Position numbers and translations under genes: made by a program. A stretch of 64,000 bases of DNA from Kitasatospora herbaricolor (GTDB taxonomy: Bacteria > Actinomycetota > Actinomycetes > Streptomycetales > Streptomycetaceae), in the NCBI RefSeq assembly GCF_030813695.1, contig NZ_JAUSVA010000002.1, positions 4,588,001-4,652,000 of the forward strand. Direction: 5' to 3'. The notes under the pieces were generated by a model, which saw nothing but the letters and a program-made list of their open reading frames with translations, ran no database searches and was not told where the DNA came from. Of this stretch, positions 26,041-37,346 are shown piece by piece (positions within the stretch are counted from its first letter, which is position 1; the number at the start of each line of letters is the position of its first letter).

Positions 26041-27063
26041 ATGCCCATCGCAACTCCCGAGGTCTACAACGAGATGCTGGACCGGGCCAAGGCGGGCAAG
26101 TTCGCCTACCCGGCCATCAACGTCACCTCGACGCAGACCCTGCACGCGGCCCTTCGCGGCTTCGCCGAGGCGGAGAGCGACGGCATCATCCAGATCTCCA
26201 CCGGTGGTGCGGAGTTCCTGGGTGGCCAGCACAACAAGGACATGGTGACCGGCGCCGTCGCGCTGGCCGAGTTCGCCCACATCGTGGCCGCGAAGTACGA
26301 CATCACCGTCGCGCTGCACACCGACCACTGCCCCAAGGACAAGCTGGACGGCTACGTCCGCCCGCTGCTCGCGATCTCCGCCGAGCGCGTGGCCAAGGGC
26401 CTGAACCCGCTGTTCCAGTCGCACATGTGGGACGGCTCGGCCGAGACCCTCGCCGACAACCTGGCCATCGCGCAGGAGCTGCTGGCCCAGGCCGCCGCCG
26501 CCAAGATCATCCTTGAGGTCGAGATCACCCCGACCGGCGGCGAGGAGGACGGTGTCTCGCACGAGATCAACGACGAGCTGTACACCACCGTCAACGACGC
26601 CGTCCGCACCGCCGAGGCCCTCGGTCTGGGCGAGAAGGGCCGCTACCTGCTGGCCGCCTCGTTCGGCAACGTGCACGGCGTGTACAAGCCGGGCAACGTC
26701 GTCCTGAAGCCGGAGCTGCTCGCCGAGCTGCAGAGCTCGATCGGCAAGCAGTACGGCAAGCAGGACCCGTTCGACTTCGTCTTCCACGGCGGCTCGGGCT
26801 CCACCGCCGAGGAGATCGCCACCGCGCTGGAGAACGGCGTCGTGAAGATGAACCTCGACACCGACACCCAGTACGCCTTCACCCGCCCGATCGCGGACCA
26901 CATGTTCCGCAACTACGACGGCGTGCTGAAGGTCGACGGCGAGGTCGGCAAGAAGAACACCTACGACCCGCGCACCTGGGGCAAGCTCGGCGAGGCCGGC
27001 ATGGCCGCCCGCGTCGCCGAGGCCGCCCAGAGCCTGCGCTCGGCCGGTACCCGCCTGAAGTAG
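26041..27063 (+). CDS. fba: Class II fructose-bisphosphate aldolase
   Basis: 340-residue zinc-dependent aldolase that reversibly splits fructose-1,6-bisphosphate in glycolysis and gluconeogenesis. Landmarks are the metal ligands in HTDHCPKDKLDGY, the LEVEITPTGGEEDGV loop, SFGNVHGVYKPGNV and VFHGGSGST with KMNLDTDTQYAFT. Codon choice is strongly biased toward the preferred C-ending codons, as expected for a highly expressed gene. The ATG at 26041 follows AGGAGCG. A strong hairpin follows its stop. Confidence 0.96.
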   Translation: MPIATPEVYNEMLDRAKAGKFAYPAINVTSTQTLHAALRGFAEAESDGIIQISTGGAEFLGGQHNKDMVTGAVALAEFAHIVAAKYDITVALHTDHCPKDKLDGYVRPLLAISAERVAKGLNPLFQSHMWDGSAETLADNLAIAQELLAQAAAAKIILEVEITPTGGEEDGVSHEINDELYTTVNDAVRTAEALGLGEKGRYLLAASFGNVHGVYKPGNVVLKPELLAELQSSIGKQYGKQDPFDFVFHGGSGSTAEEIATALENGVVKMNLDTDTQYAFTRPIADHMFRNYDGVLKVDGEVGKKNTYDPRTWGKLGEAGMAARVAEAAQSLRSAGTRLK

Positions 27064-27101
27064 TGCGACCGGCCTGCGACGAGCAGCGCCGACCGTCCTT
27101 C

Positions 27102-27140
27102 GCGCCCCCGGCCCGGACCTCGCGTCCGGGCCGGGGGCGC
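27102..27140 (+). terminator. fba terminator hairpin
   Basis: Perfect 16-bp GC stem (27102-27117 with 27125-27140) and 7-nt loop, 38 bp after the fba stop. Confidence 0.75.
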
Positions 27141-27220
27141 GGCGCGTTCCGGGCCCGGGAGGCCCGGCACCGCCACACCGTGGCCACGGCACCGCCACCC
27201 GCTGATGGTTCACTGGGGGC

Positions 27221-27652
27221 ATGAGCGCACACGAGAACCCCTTCGCGGGCCAGAACCTCCTCGGCGGCCCGGCCCCGACCCACCTGCCCGTCGAGACCGC
27301 TCCGCTGGAGCTGCTGGCCGGCGGCGCCTCCCCCGCCGAGGTGGCGGCGAAGTACCCGACCTCCTCCCTCGCCTGGGCCCAGCTCGCCGACGACGCCTTC
27401 GTCGCGGGCCGGGTCGTCGAGTCGTACGCCTACGCCCGCACCGGCTACCACCGCGGGCTGGACTCGCTGCGCCGGGCCGGCTGGAAGGGCCACGGCCCGG
27501 TGCCGTGGGAGCACGAGCCCAACCGCGGCTTCCTGCGCGCGCTGCACGCCCTCGGGCGCGCGGCCGCCGCGATCGAGGAGAAGGGCGAGGCCGAGCGCTG
27601 CACGCAGTTCCTGCGGGACAGCTCGCCGACCGCCGCCGACACCCTGGGCTGA
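27221..27652 (+). CDS. DUF3151 family protein
   Basis: 143-residue conserved actinobacterial protein (DUF3151), usually found just downstream of fba. Typical stretches are LLGGPAPTHLP, AAKYPTSSLAWAQLAD, SYAYARTGYHRGLDSLRR and EPNRGFLRALHALG. It looks helical and TPR-like, with no signal or membrane segment. Function unknown; conserved linkage with the aldolase hints at central metabolism. Confidence 0.85.
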   Translation: MSAHENPFAGQNLLGGPAPTHLPVETAPLELLAGGASPAEVAAKYPTSSLAWAQLADDAFVAGRVVESYAYARTGYHRGLDSLRRAGWKGHGPVPWEHEPNRGFLRALHALGRAAAAIEEKGEAERCTQFLRDSSPTAADTLG

Positions 27653-27834
27653 TCGGCCCGGGCGCGCCCCCGCCCCCGTCCTCCGGCCGTCCGGCGGCCG
27701 GGCGGCGGGGGCTTCGTGCATACCGGGTATGTGGACACGGCGCCGCGGCCGTGCCAAGGTGAACGGGCGACGGGGGCGCGCAGCAGGTTTCGTACGCCCT
27801 CTCGGCCCTGCCCCCGGACCAGGAAGCGTACGCC

Positions 27835-28788
27835 GTGCGAACTGCCCCACCCGCCCCGAAGAGCGCGCGGCCCGGCCGGGGGCGACGACGGCGAGTCCGG
27901 CGGGGACGGGGCCCCGGCATCGCCGTCCTGGTGGCCGCCGCGACCGCCCTCCTCGGCGGTACGGTCTACGCCCTCGCCGGGCCTCCCGCACCCGACCAAC
28001 GGGCGGCCCCCGGCGCCCGGCCGCCGGCCACCGCGGCCCCCGGCGCCGCACCCGGGGCCACCCCGTCGGCGGACGCGGCGTCCCGGGACGACCGGCCGGC
28101 CGGTGACCGGCCCGTCACCGCCGCCCCCGCGCCGCCGCACGGCGCCGAGCCGCACCCGGCCGGCAGCCCGCCCGAGCCCTCCCCCGCCGTGCTGACGGCC
28201 ACGCCCACCGCCCCGGCCGCGGACCCGGTGCGCGGCTCGGGGACCTTCACCGTCGCCGGCGCCACGGGCGACCAGGCCGGCACCGGCACCGTCCGCCGCT
28301 ACCGGGTCGAGGTCGAGGACGGCAGCGGGGTCGACCCGCAGGCCGCCGCCGCCCAGATCCAGGGCATCCTGGCGGACCGGCGGGGCTGGACGAACGACGG
28401 CCGGAACGCCTTCCGGCCGGTGGCCTCCGGCCCGTACGACTTCACCGTGAAAATAGCCTCGCCCGACACCGTGGACCGGATCTGCGGCGCCGCCGGCCTG
28501 AACACCCACGGCGAGGTCAACTGCAACGTCGGCGACCAGGTGGTGGTCAACGTCAAGCGCTGGAACACCGGCTCGCCGCAGTTCGACGGGCCCATCGACG
28601 AGTACCGCGCGCTGATCGTCAACCACGAGGTAGGGCACCGGATCGGCCACGGGCACGAGACCTGCCCGGGCAAGGACAAGCCGGCCCCCGCGATGATGCA
28701 GCAGATCTACGGCCTCAAGGGCTGCCGGCCCAACGCCTGGCCCTACGGCGCGGACGGCGGCTACCTCGGCGGCCCGGCCGTGCCCTGA
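27835..28788 (+). CDS. Secreted DUF3152 protein with metzincin zinc motif
   Basis: 317 residues. A basic start and one hydrophobic segment (about 28-47) form a signal anchor. A Pro/Ala-rich low-complexity linker follows to about residue 130, then a DUF3152 domain. The domain contains HEVGHRIGHGH, which fits the metzincin pattern HExxHxxGxxH, and a possible Met-turn APAMMQQ downstream. An extracytoplasmic zinc metalloprotease is therefore likely although the family is formally uncharacterised. The two cysteines flanking CGAAGLNTHGEVNC and those after the zinc motif may form disulfides. The GTG start at 27835 follows AGGAAG. Confidence 0.82.
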   Translation: MRTAPPAPKSARPGRGRRRRVRRGRGPGIAVLVAAATALLGGTVYALAGPPAPDQRAAPGARPPATAAPGAAPGATPSADAASRDDRPAGDRPVTAAPAPPHGAEPHPAGSPPEPSPAVLTATPTAPAADPVRGSGTFTVAGATGDQAGTGTVRRYRVEVEDGSGVDPQAAAAQIQGILADRRGWTNDGRNAFRPVASGPYDFTVKIASPDTVDRICGAAGLNTHGEVNCNVGDQVVVNVKRWNTGSPQFDGPIDEYRALIVNHEVGHRIGHGHETCPGKDKPAPAMMQQIYGLKGCRPNAWPYGADGGYLGGPAVP

Positions 28789-28843
28789 GCCGCGGGCGCC
28801 CCCGGGCGGCGGCCGCGCCCGGCCCGGCGGCGCCCCCGGGCGA

Positions 28844-30064
28844 TCAGCCGATCAGCCCGCCCATGTGGCCGTCCTCGGCCAGGCCCCGCCAGGGCCGCCG
28901 TTCGGACGCGAAGGCCGCCGGATCGATCTCCGTCAGCAACTCCTCCAGCAGCCCCTCCAGCAGCGCCGACGGATCGAAGACCGGCCGGCCGCCCCGGCGG
29001 GGCCCGGCCGCGCCGCGCTCGTGCTCCGCCCGGATCCGGTCCACCGTCCAGCACATGTAGAGCAGTGCCGAGAGGTCCTGGTTCAGGTAGGCCTCCGGCC
29101 AGCCCTCCTCGCCGTCACCGGCCGTCACCTCGACCCGCCCGGTCCGGCCGTCCAGCACGATCTCGCAGTCGTAGGGCCAGCTGCCGATCCGCAGGAAGTC
29201 CCGCTGGTGCGGGCGGTCGTCCTCGGCCTCGTCCCGGTCCTCGTCGAACCGCCACGGGTCGGCCTCGACCAGCGGGACGAGCTGCCGCGACAGGTCCCGG
29301 AGCAGGCGATGGCCCGCCGGCAGCCCGGCCCCGGCGAGCAGCCGGGCGGTCGGGCCGTGGGTCAGGGCCGCCGGCAGCCCCGCCGCCGGGTGGCGCACCG
29401 GCTCGCCGAGCTCGGCCACCAGTTCCGGCACCAGGTCGAAGGCGAGCCCCGTGCCGTCCCCGCGCGAGGCGCCCCAGCGCAGCCCCTCGGCCCGGACGAG
29501 CGTGCTCCAGTACGGCGCCGAGCCGTCCGCGGCGAACAGCGCCGGGTCCAGCTCCCGCATCCGCTGCTCGGCCGCCGCGATCACGTCGCGGCAGGCCGCC
29601 GGCCCGCGCCGGAGCGGCCCGGACGCGGGATCGGCGGCGCCCCGCCGCAGGCCGTCCGCCTCCCGCAGCAGGCGGACCAGGGTGGCCAGGTCGGAGGCGA
29701 TCAGGTCCAGCTCCGGCTCGGCCGGGGGCCCCGGACGCCGGGCGGCCAGGTGGACGGCTCCCCCGACCGCGTCCAGCACCAGCAAGCCGTCCCCGTACGT
29801 CGGCGCGCCGATCACCAGCAGCCGCCCGCCGTCCAGGACGTCCCCGCCGAGCACCTCGGACAGCGTCGGCCAGGGGGCCTCCGCGTCGGCGTCCAGCTCC
29901 AGCCCCGCCGCGCGCGGCGGGAGCCCCACCCGGGTCAGGAATCGCCGGCTGGGCTCGTGGACCAGCGCGCCGGGCAACAGCCCGGCCGGCAGCCGGCGCA
30001 CCTGCGCCGACCCGAACCATCCGTCCAGCTCCCGCGCCGTCACCGGCGCCCGCATGCCGTCCAT
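28844..30064 (-). CDS. SUKH-4-like protein, apparently two tandem domains
   Basis: 406-residue acidic soluble protein. Two segments (about 20-175 and 210-385) each show a pattern common in streptomycete SUKH-4 proteins: a THGPTARLL or VHEPSRRFL start, a VIGxPxYGDGLLVLD or IGSWPYDCEIVLDG strand pair, and a closing L-rich helix. SUKH proteins are often immunity proteins for polymorphic toxins. It starts 3 bases after the stop of the ATPase gene (TAGCGGATG), so the two are co-translated. No toxin gene is visible next to it, so an internal partner role with the ATPase is as likely as immunity. Confidence 0.65.
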   Translation of the reverse strand: MDGMRAPVTARELDGWFGSAQVRRLPAGLLPGALVHEPSRRFLTRVGLPPRAAGLELDADAEAPWPTLSEVLGGDVLDGGRLLVIGAPTYGDGLLVLDAVGGAVHLAARRPGPPAEPELDLIASDLATLVRLLREADGLRRGAADPASGPLRRGPAACRDVIAAAEQRMRELDPALFAADGSAPYWSTLVRAEGLRWGASRGDGTGLAFDLVPELVAELGEPVRHPAAGLPAALTHGPTARLLAGAGLPAGHRLLRDLSRQLVPLVEADPWRFDEDRDEAEDDRPHQRDFLRIGSWPYDCEIVLDGRTGRVEVTAGDGEEGWPEAYLNQDLSALLYMCWTVDRIRAEHERGAAGPRRGGRPVFDPSALLEGLLEELLTEIDPAAFASERRPWRGLAEDGHMGGLIG

Positions 30065-30067
30065 CCG

Positions 30068-31864
30068 CTACCCCGCCCCCAGTCGCACGGCCACCGGGCC
30101 CTCCGGCCCGCCGATGATCAGAAGTCCCCCGGCCAGGGCCAGCGACCAGACCGGGGATCCCAGCCGCAGGTCGAGGACGCCGTCCGGGTCGTCCGGCCAC
30201 CGCACCCTGACCAGCCCGTCCTCCCAGGCCGCGGCCACCACCGGACCGGCCGCGCCGACCCCGGCGGCGACCGCCGTGACCGGGCCCTCGCGCCGGTCGG
30301 CGGCCCCGGGCATCGGCTCGGAGCGCGGGCCCCAGAGCCGGACGGCGCCGTCGAAGCCGCCGCTCACCAGCAGTGGGAAGCCCTCGTCGGACATCCCGTC
30401 CCCGTGCATCGCCGCCCCGGCGAGCGCGGTCACCGGGCCCTGGTGCAGCTGCTCCCGGCGCACCTCGCCGTCCTCGTACCAGCACACGCCGCCGGCCACG
30501 TCGCCGACCGCCGGCGCCGCGCCGGACAACCCCGCGACCGCCGCCAGCGCGCTGAGCTCGCCGGCCGCCGCGCCGCGCAGCCGCTCCAGCGCCTCGCCCA
30601 GGGCGTACGGGTCGAGGCCGGGCCCGGGCCGCGGCGGCGCCAGGAGTTCGGTGCGGCCCCCGGCGTCGAGCAGCACGACGGTACCGCCCGGGGTCACGGC
30701 GAGCGCACGCAGCGGCCGGGGGCCGGGCACCAGCAGGGTGCCCGGGCGGCCGCCGGCGGCGTCGGCCGTCCGGACCGCGCCGGTCGGGCCGGCCAGCAGC
30801 ACCTGCCCGGCGTGGACGCCGTGCCCGGCGGCCAGCGCGGTGACCGGCCCCGGCCAGGCGTCCCCCGCGGACGGCCAGAGGGCCCAGACGCCGGCCCAGG
30901 CGGCGGGTACGGCGGCCAGCCTGGCGACGGCGGCCTCGTCCACGCCGAGCAGCCGGGCCCGTAGCGTGGCGGCCCGCTGGGCGGGGTCGGGCTGCTCGAC
31001 CAGCGCCGGGCCGGCCGCCCACCAGGCCCGGGCCACGGTGCCGTCCTCGCCCTCCAGTGCCGCCGTGACGGCCACCGGCCCGGCCAGCACCAGCAGCAGC
31101 GGGTCGGCCTGCATCCGGCCGGCGCCGCCCTCGCGGGCCGCGGCGGTCCAGAACTCGGAGAGCAGGTCCTGCTCCGTCCGCAGGAGGTCGGGCGTGCCGT
31201 CGGGGCGGACCGGGATCCGGGCGGCCAGTTCGCCCAGCGAGGCCGGCCGGGGCGGCCCGGAACGCCCCAGCGCGGCGGCCGCGTTGGGGTACGCGCCGGG
31301 GTCGCCGCCGTGCCCGAGGCACCAGGCGCCGAAGCGCTCGCGGTCGGTCCACTGCGGGTCGTCCAGCTCCATCACGGCCGGGGCCGGGCCCGGGCCGAAG
31401 GCTGCCGCCTCGGGGCTGCCGGTGACCGCCTCGACGACCAGGCGGACCTGCGGCAGCTCCAGCAGCGGCCGCAGCAGCCCGGTGACCAGGGCGGCCGGGT
31501 CGGCGGCCCGGTTCAGCCCGGGGACGCAGATCACCGTGGGCCGGCCGTCCTCGGCCAGCGCGGCGGTCAGTTCCCGCGCGGTCCGCGCGGACAGGCCGAG
31601 GCGGTGGGCGAGCGACCAGACGGCGGAGCTGAGGGAGTGGCCGGCGGCCGGCAGCACGGCCCTGATCCGGCGGGCGGCGGGGGTCCGCGGTGCGGTGCAG
31701 CCGGTCACCAGCCAGTCCAGCAGGTGGCTCTTGCCGATGCCCGGCGGGCCCGACAGCCGGCAGAGCCGCGGCGCCCGGGCGTCGTCCAGCCAGCCGAGGA
31801 GGGCCAGTCCGGCCGGGTGGCGGCCCGCCAGGAGGGGCGGGATCCGCCGGCCGTCCGTCGTCAT
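30068..31864 (-). CDS. P-loop NTPase fused to a beta-propeller-like region
   Basis: 598 residues. The N-terminal NTPase (about 1-330) has Walker A GPPGIGKSH near residue 39 and hydrophobic strands that could carry Walker B. The rest contains repeated short strand pairs such as AVTALAGAAMHGDG, GGFDGAVRLWGPRS and AWEDGLVRVRWPDD, which look like degenerate WD40 blades. STAND-type NTPases have this layout, but the helical middle is poorly defined. It is translated together with the SUKH-like gene. I chose this frame over the overlapping longer one because only it shows motifs. Function unknown; a sensor or scaffold is plausible. Confidence 0.65.
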   Translation of the reverse strand: MTTDGRRIPPLLAGRHPAGLALLGWLDDARAPRLCRLSGPPGIGKSHLLDWLVTGCTAPRTPAARRIRAVLPAAGHSLSSAVWSLAHRLGLSARTARELTAALAEDGRPTVICVPGLNRAADPAALVTGLLRPLLELPQVRLVVEAVTGSPEAAAFGPGPAPAVMELDDPQWTDRERFGAWCLGHGGDPGAYPNAAAALGRSGPPRPASLGELAARIPVRPDGTPDLLRTEQDLLSEFWTAAAREGGAGRMQADPLLLVLAGPVAVTAALEGEDGTVARAWWAAGPALVEQPDPAQRAATLRARLLGVDEAAVARLAAVPAAWAGVWALWPSAGDAWPGPVTALAAGHGVHAGQVLLAGPTGAVRTADAAGGRPGTLLVPGPRPLRALAVTPGGTVVLLDAGGRTELLAPPRPGPGLDPYALGEALERLRGAAAGELSALAAVAGLSGAAPAVGDVAGGVCWYEDGEVRREQLHQGPVTALAGAAMHGDGMSDEGFPLLVSGGFDGAVRLWGPRSEPMPGAADRREGPVTAVAAGVGAAGPVVAAAWEDGLVRVRWPDDPDGVLDLRLGSPVWSLALAGGLLIIGGPEGPVAVRLGAG

Positions 31865-32730
31865 GCCTGCCCCTGTCCGTCAGCGCCGCCGGCCTGCGGG
31901 ACGCCGCCTCGCCGGGGCGGGCGTCCGTCGGGCAGCACGCTCTCCCATCAACGCTATGAGCATACTTACTGGGCGTCACTCGACCCGGGCCACCCGCAGG
32001 GTCATGACAGCCGGGGGCCGCCGGACGCGATCAGTTCCGCTGAAGCCGGGACCACCACCAGCCCCGGGCCGGACTCGGAAGCACCGAGGCAACGAGTTCC
32101 GCGGGCCGGACTGCCGGACCCGCGAGGAAATCCCCGCCGAAGTCCCGCCGGAATCCCCGCCGAATCCGCCGGTGCTCCGCTGCGAAAGGCAGCGCGTCCG
32201 TCCGGCCCGGGCAATGCGCAAGGGATTCCTCCGTCGTCCCACGAGCCGCCCGGCGGCGGGCCGTGCCGGCCGCACCCCCCGGCGCCGACCCCCGCACCAC
32301 CGACAGCACCCTTGGACGGCACCGACGGCGTCCACGGGTGCCACCCGGAACTCCGGCGGGAATCCCGGGGACGAAATCCACCGGCAGCGCCCAATTCCCG
32401 TCCGGTCGTCCACCCGGCGGGCCGGAGTTGCCTCCCCCGGGCCGTGGCGCCGGGCCGTTGCGGACGCCCGGGCATTCCGGGCCGGATTTCCGGGAATACC
32501 CGCCCGGAGTCGCGTCCTGACGGCCGGCCGGGCACGCTCCGCACCGGGCCGCCCCCACCCGGCCGTCGCGGCGCCGGCCACGCCGCCCGGCGCCGCAACT
32601 CCCCCTTGCCCAGGGCTTGCAGGGTGGTAACGTCCGGATGAAGCACCATCCGGACCGCCTCCCGCGAGAGGCCCGGGGTCCGGTGCCGGCAGGCCACCGG
32701 ACCCGCCCCGGAGAACAGCAGAGGAGCGCC
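31865..32730. other. 866-bp non-coding divergent region
   Basis: No credible gene on either strand: open frames here are short-motif, Arg/Gly/Pro-rich shadows. An AT-rich patch (about 31945-31975) is a likely promoter area for the leftward NTPase gene. From about 32080 to 32510 the motif GAATTCC/GGGAATCC-like and CCGCCGGAATCC-like words recur imperfectly. AGAGGAG precedes the next gene. Confidence 0.45.
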
Positions 32731-33390
32731 ATGGCCCGGGTCACTCCCGAAATGTTCGATTCGGTGTTCTCCGCCGACCAACTCGTCCGGATTCCCGGCG
32801 GATCCGTACCCGTACGGATCACGCACGGGCCTTCGCGGGAGTACTTCACCGGGATCGGGTTCCCACTGATCCGGGACTGGCTCTACCTGTCACCGGTGGA
32901 CGAACCGTCCGGCGAGTTCCCGGACCTCGGGGCGGTCCGGCCCGAACTCGACGAATTCATCGACATTCCGGGTGGTGCCAAGGAATGGCTGCTCGTCGGG
33001 CACCTCGGCCCCGACCTGTTGTTGCTCGACGGGGCCACTGGTCGCGTCCATGCCATAGTGAACGGCTCGGACGAGATCACGCCCGTCCACGAGAACCTGC
33101 AGGAACTGGGCTTCTTCCTCTACGTGATGCAACGCGAGCGAACCCTCTTCTACGGTCCGTACGAGGACACCGACGAGAGCGAGGACGTCCGCGGCGCCAT
33201 CGATCTGGTCCGCGCCGAACTCGCCGCGGCCGGGCCCGGCGCCTTCACCGGGCCCGGGGCCAGCTGGCCCCGGCTGCTGCGGGAGTTCAAGGACGAGTGG
33301 GTCGAGTACGCCCCGGCCGTGAGCGGACCGCAGGCCGGCGCCTCGTACCCCGGCGAGCACGACTGGTGGGCACCCCCGCACCTGGCCTGA
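32731..33390 (+). CDS. SUKH-4 family protein
   Basis: 219-residue SUKH-4-like protein related to the domains at 28844-30064. Landmarks are VRITHGPSREYFTGIGFPL, LLVGHLGPDLLLLDGATGRVHAI and an LQELGFFLYVMQRE helix. The ATG at 32731 follows GAGGAG at 32721. It is divergent from the NTPase/SUKH pair. The codons have more A/T than neighbours. SUKH proteins commonly give immunity to contact-dependent toxins, yet no toxin is encoded nearby. Confidence 0.75.
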   Translation: MARVTPEMFDSVFSADQLVRIPGGSVPVRITHGPSREYFTGIGFPLIRDWLYLSPVDEPSGEFPDLGAVRPELDEFIDIPGGAKEWLLVGHLGPDLLLLDGATGRVHAIVNGSDEITPVHENLQELGFFLYVMQRERTLFYGPYEDTDESEDVRGAIDLVRAELAAAGPGAFTGPGASWPRLLREFKDEWVEYAPAVSGPQAGASYPGEHDWWAPPHLA

Positions 33391-33434
33391 GCCGGCCCGT
33401 CGGCGCGCCGCGGTACGGACGGCATGACCGGCCG

Positions 33435-34262
33435 TCAGTTCAGCACCGGGAGAAGGCCACTGATGTCGCTGCGCTCGCCGCTCGCCGAGACCGCGGCCTC
33501 CTCGACGGCCGCCGCCCAGCCGATCCGGCCGGTGGCCAGCCTGATCCAGGTCAGCGGATCGGTCTCGACGACGTTCGGCGGGGTGCCCCGGGTGTGCCTG
33601 GGCCCCTCCACCGCCTGCACCACGGCGTACGGCGGAACCCTCAACTCCACCGAACCGCCCGGCGCCCGGGCGGCCAGCGTGTCGGCCAGCAGCCGGACCA
33701 CCGCCGCCACCGCCTGCCGGTCGTGGGGGAAGGCCGGCAGGCCGAGCGCGTCCGCGAGGTCGTCCGCGTGCACGACGGTCTCCACCAGCCGGGTGACCAG
33801 CATGTCGGAGAGCGGCATCGAGCCCAGCCGGATCTCGAACCGTCGCGCGGGGTCTGCCACTTCGGGCCCGCCGAGCAGCGCGAGCAGCTCCTCCGCCGCG
33901 GCGTCGAACCCGGCCGCCACCTCGGCCGGAGCGCCGTCGAAGGCCTTCGCGGTGTACTCCCGGGTACCGGCGTCCAGCAGCGGCGCCACCGTGCCCACCC
34001 CCGTGACCCACTGGGCCAGGCTCAGGGCCGGCGCCCCGCGCAACGGCTCCTGGAGGTGCCGGGGCACCCAGGCGATCTGCAGGGCGAGATGGGCCACCAG
34101 CTCCCGCACCCGCCACTGCCCCAGCCGGGTCGGCAGGGCCAGTCGCCGCTCGGCGTCCGGGGCGGCGCACAGTTCGTGGACGACGGCGCGCAGCGCACCG
34201 ACCTGCGCGGCCAGCGCGGTGCGCACCTTCACGGGGTCGTAACTGCGGGTCTTCGGCGGCAT
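33435..34262 (-). CDS. DinB/MDMPI-type protein with sterol-carrier C-terminus
   Basis: 275 residues. The N-terminal part resembles the mycothiol-dependent maleylpyruvate isomerase / DinB four-helix bundle: LPTRLGQWRVRELVAHLALQ, then VETVVHADDLADALG with potential metal-binding histidines. The C-terminal about 80 residues have a sterol-carrier-like beta pattern ending TDPLTWIRLATGR. Streptomycetes carry this gene next to purL. The substrate is unknown. Mycothiol-dependent detoxification or modification is inferred from the fold. Convergent with the SUKH-4 gene on one side, downstream of purL on the other. Confidence 0.75.
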   Translation of the reverse strand: MPPKTRSYDPVKVRTALAAQVGALRAVVHELCAAPDAERRLALPTRLGQWRVRELVAHLALQIAWVPRHLQEPLRGAPALSLAQWVTGVGTVAPLLDAGTREYTAKAFDGAPAEVAAGFDAAAEELLALLGGPEVADPARRFEIRLGSMPLSDMLVTRLVETVVHADDLADALGLPAFPHDRQAVAAVVRLLADTLAARAPGGSVELRVPPYAVVQAVEGPRHTRGTPPNVVETDPLTWIRLATGRIGWAAAVEEAAVSASGERSDISGLLPVLN

Positions 34263-34346
34263 ACCGGCAGGCTACCGCCCCCCTGTCCGCCACAGCCGGG
34301 CAGCACCGGCGGCCGGCGGACAAGCCCCGGGCGGGCCGGGAACGGC

Positions 34347-34384
34347 CGAAGGGCGGCCCGCGCCTCAGCGCGGACCGCCCTTCG
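34347..34384 (-). terminator. purSQL terminator hairpin
   Basis: 17-bp stem with one mismatch (34347-34363 with 34368-34384), 4-nt loop, directly after the purL stop on the minus strand. Confidence 0.7.
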
Positions 34385-34413
34385 GATCGCTGCTGGTCGC
34401 AGCCCTGACCGGA

Positions 34414-36668
<2,255 letters not shown>

Positions 36669-36669
<1 letters not shown>

Positions 36670-37346
36670 CAGGCGTTCACCAGCTGCTTCAGTACGGAGG
36701 TGAAGAAGCCCAGGCCCTCGGTGGTCGGGCCGGTGAGCGGCTCCACGGCGTGCTCGGGGTGCGGCATCAGGCCGACGACGTTGCCGGCGGCGTTGGTGAT
36801 GCCGGCGATGTCGCGGTACGAACCGTTGGGGTTCAGGTCGAGGTAGCGGGCGACGACCCGGCCCTCGGCCTCCAGCTCGTCCAGGACGTGCTGGTCGGCG
36901 ACGAAGCGGCCCTCGCCGTTCTTCAGCGGCACGACGATTTCCTGGCCGGCGGAGTAATCGCGCGTCCACGCGGTGTTCGCGTTCTCGATCCGCAGCTTCT
37001 GGTCGCGGCAGATGAAGTGCAGCGAGTCGTTGCGGGTGAGCGCGCCGGGCAGCAGGTGCGATTCGCAGAGCACCTGGAACCCGTTGCAGATACCGAGGAC
37101 GGGCATTCCCAGCTTCGCCTGCTCGATGATGGTGTCCATCACCGGCGAGAAGCGGGAGATCGCACCGCAGCGCAGATAGTCGCCGTAGCTGAATCCGCCC
37201 GGCAGGACGACCGCGTCGACCTGGTGGAGATCCTTGTCACGGTGCCAGAGCGCGACCGGCTCGGCGCCGGCCAGGCGGACCGCGCGCTGCGCGTCACGGT
37301 CGTCGAGCGAGCCCGGGAAAGTGACGACGCCGACGCGGGTGGTCAC
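36669..37346 (-). CDS. purQ: Phosphoribosylformylglycinamidine synthase, PurQ subunit
   Basis: 225-residue class I glutamine amidotransferase subunit that feeds ammonia to PurL. The nucleophile is the Cys in PVLGICNGFQVL; the His and Glu of the triad are in LMPHPEHAVE. The GTG start overlaps the purS stop (GTGA) and the stop overlaps the purL ATG. The three genes thus form one tightly coupled unit. Confidence 0.96.

Noticed and set aside
29115..31979. 954-residue minus-strand frame overlapping the NTPase and SUKH-like genes
   Set aside because: Arg/Gly/Ala-rich without motifs. The alternative frame shows GPPGIGKSH and SUKH-like strands and a natural gene junction.
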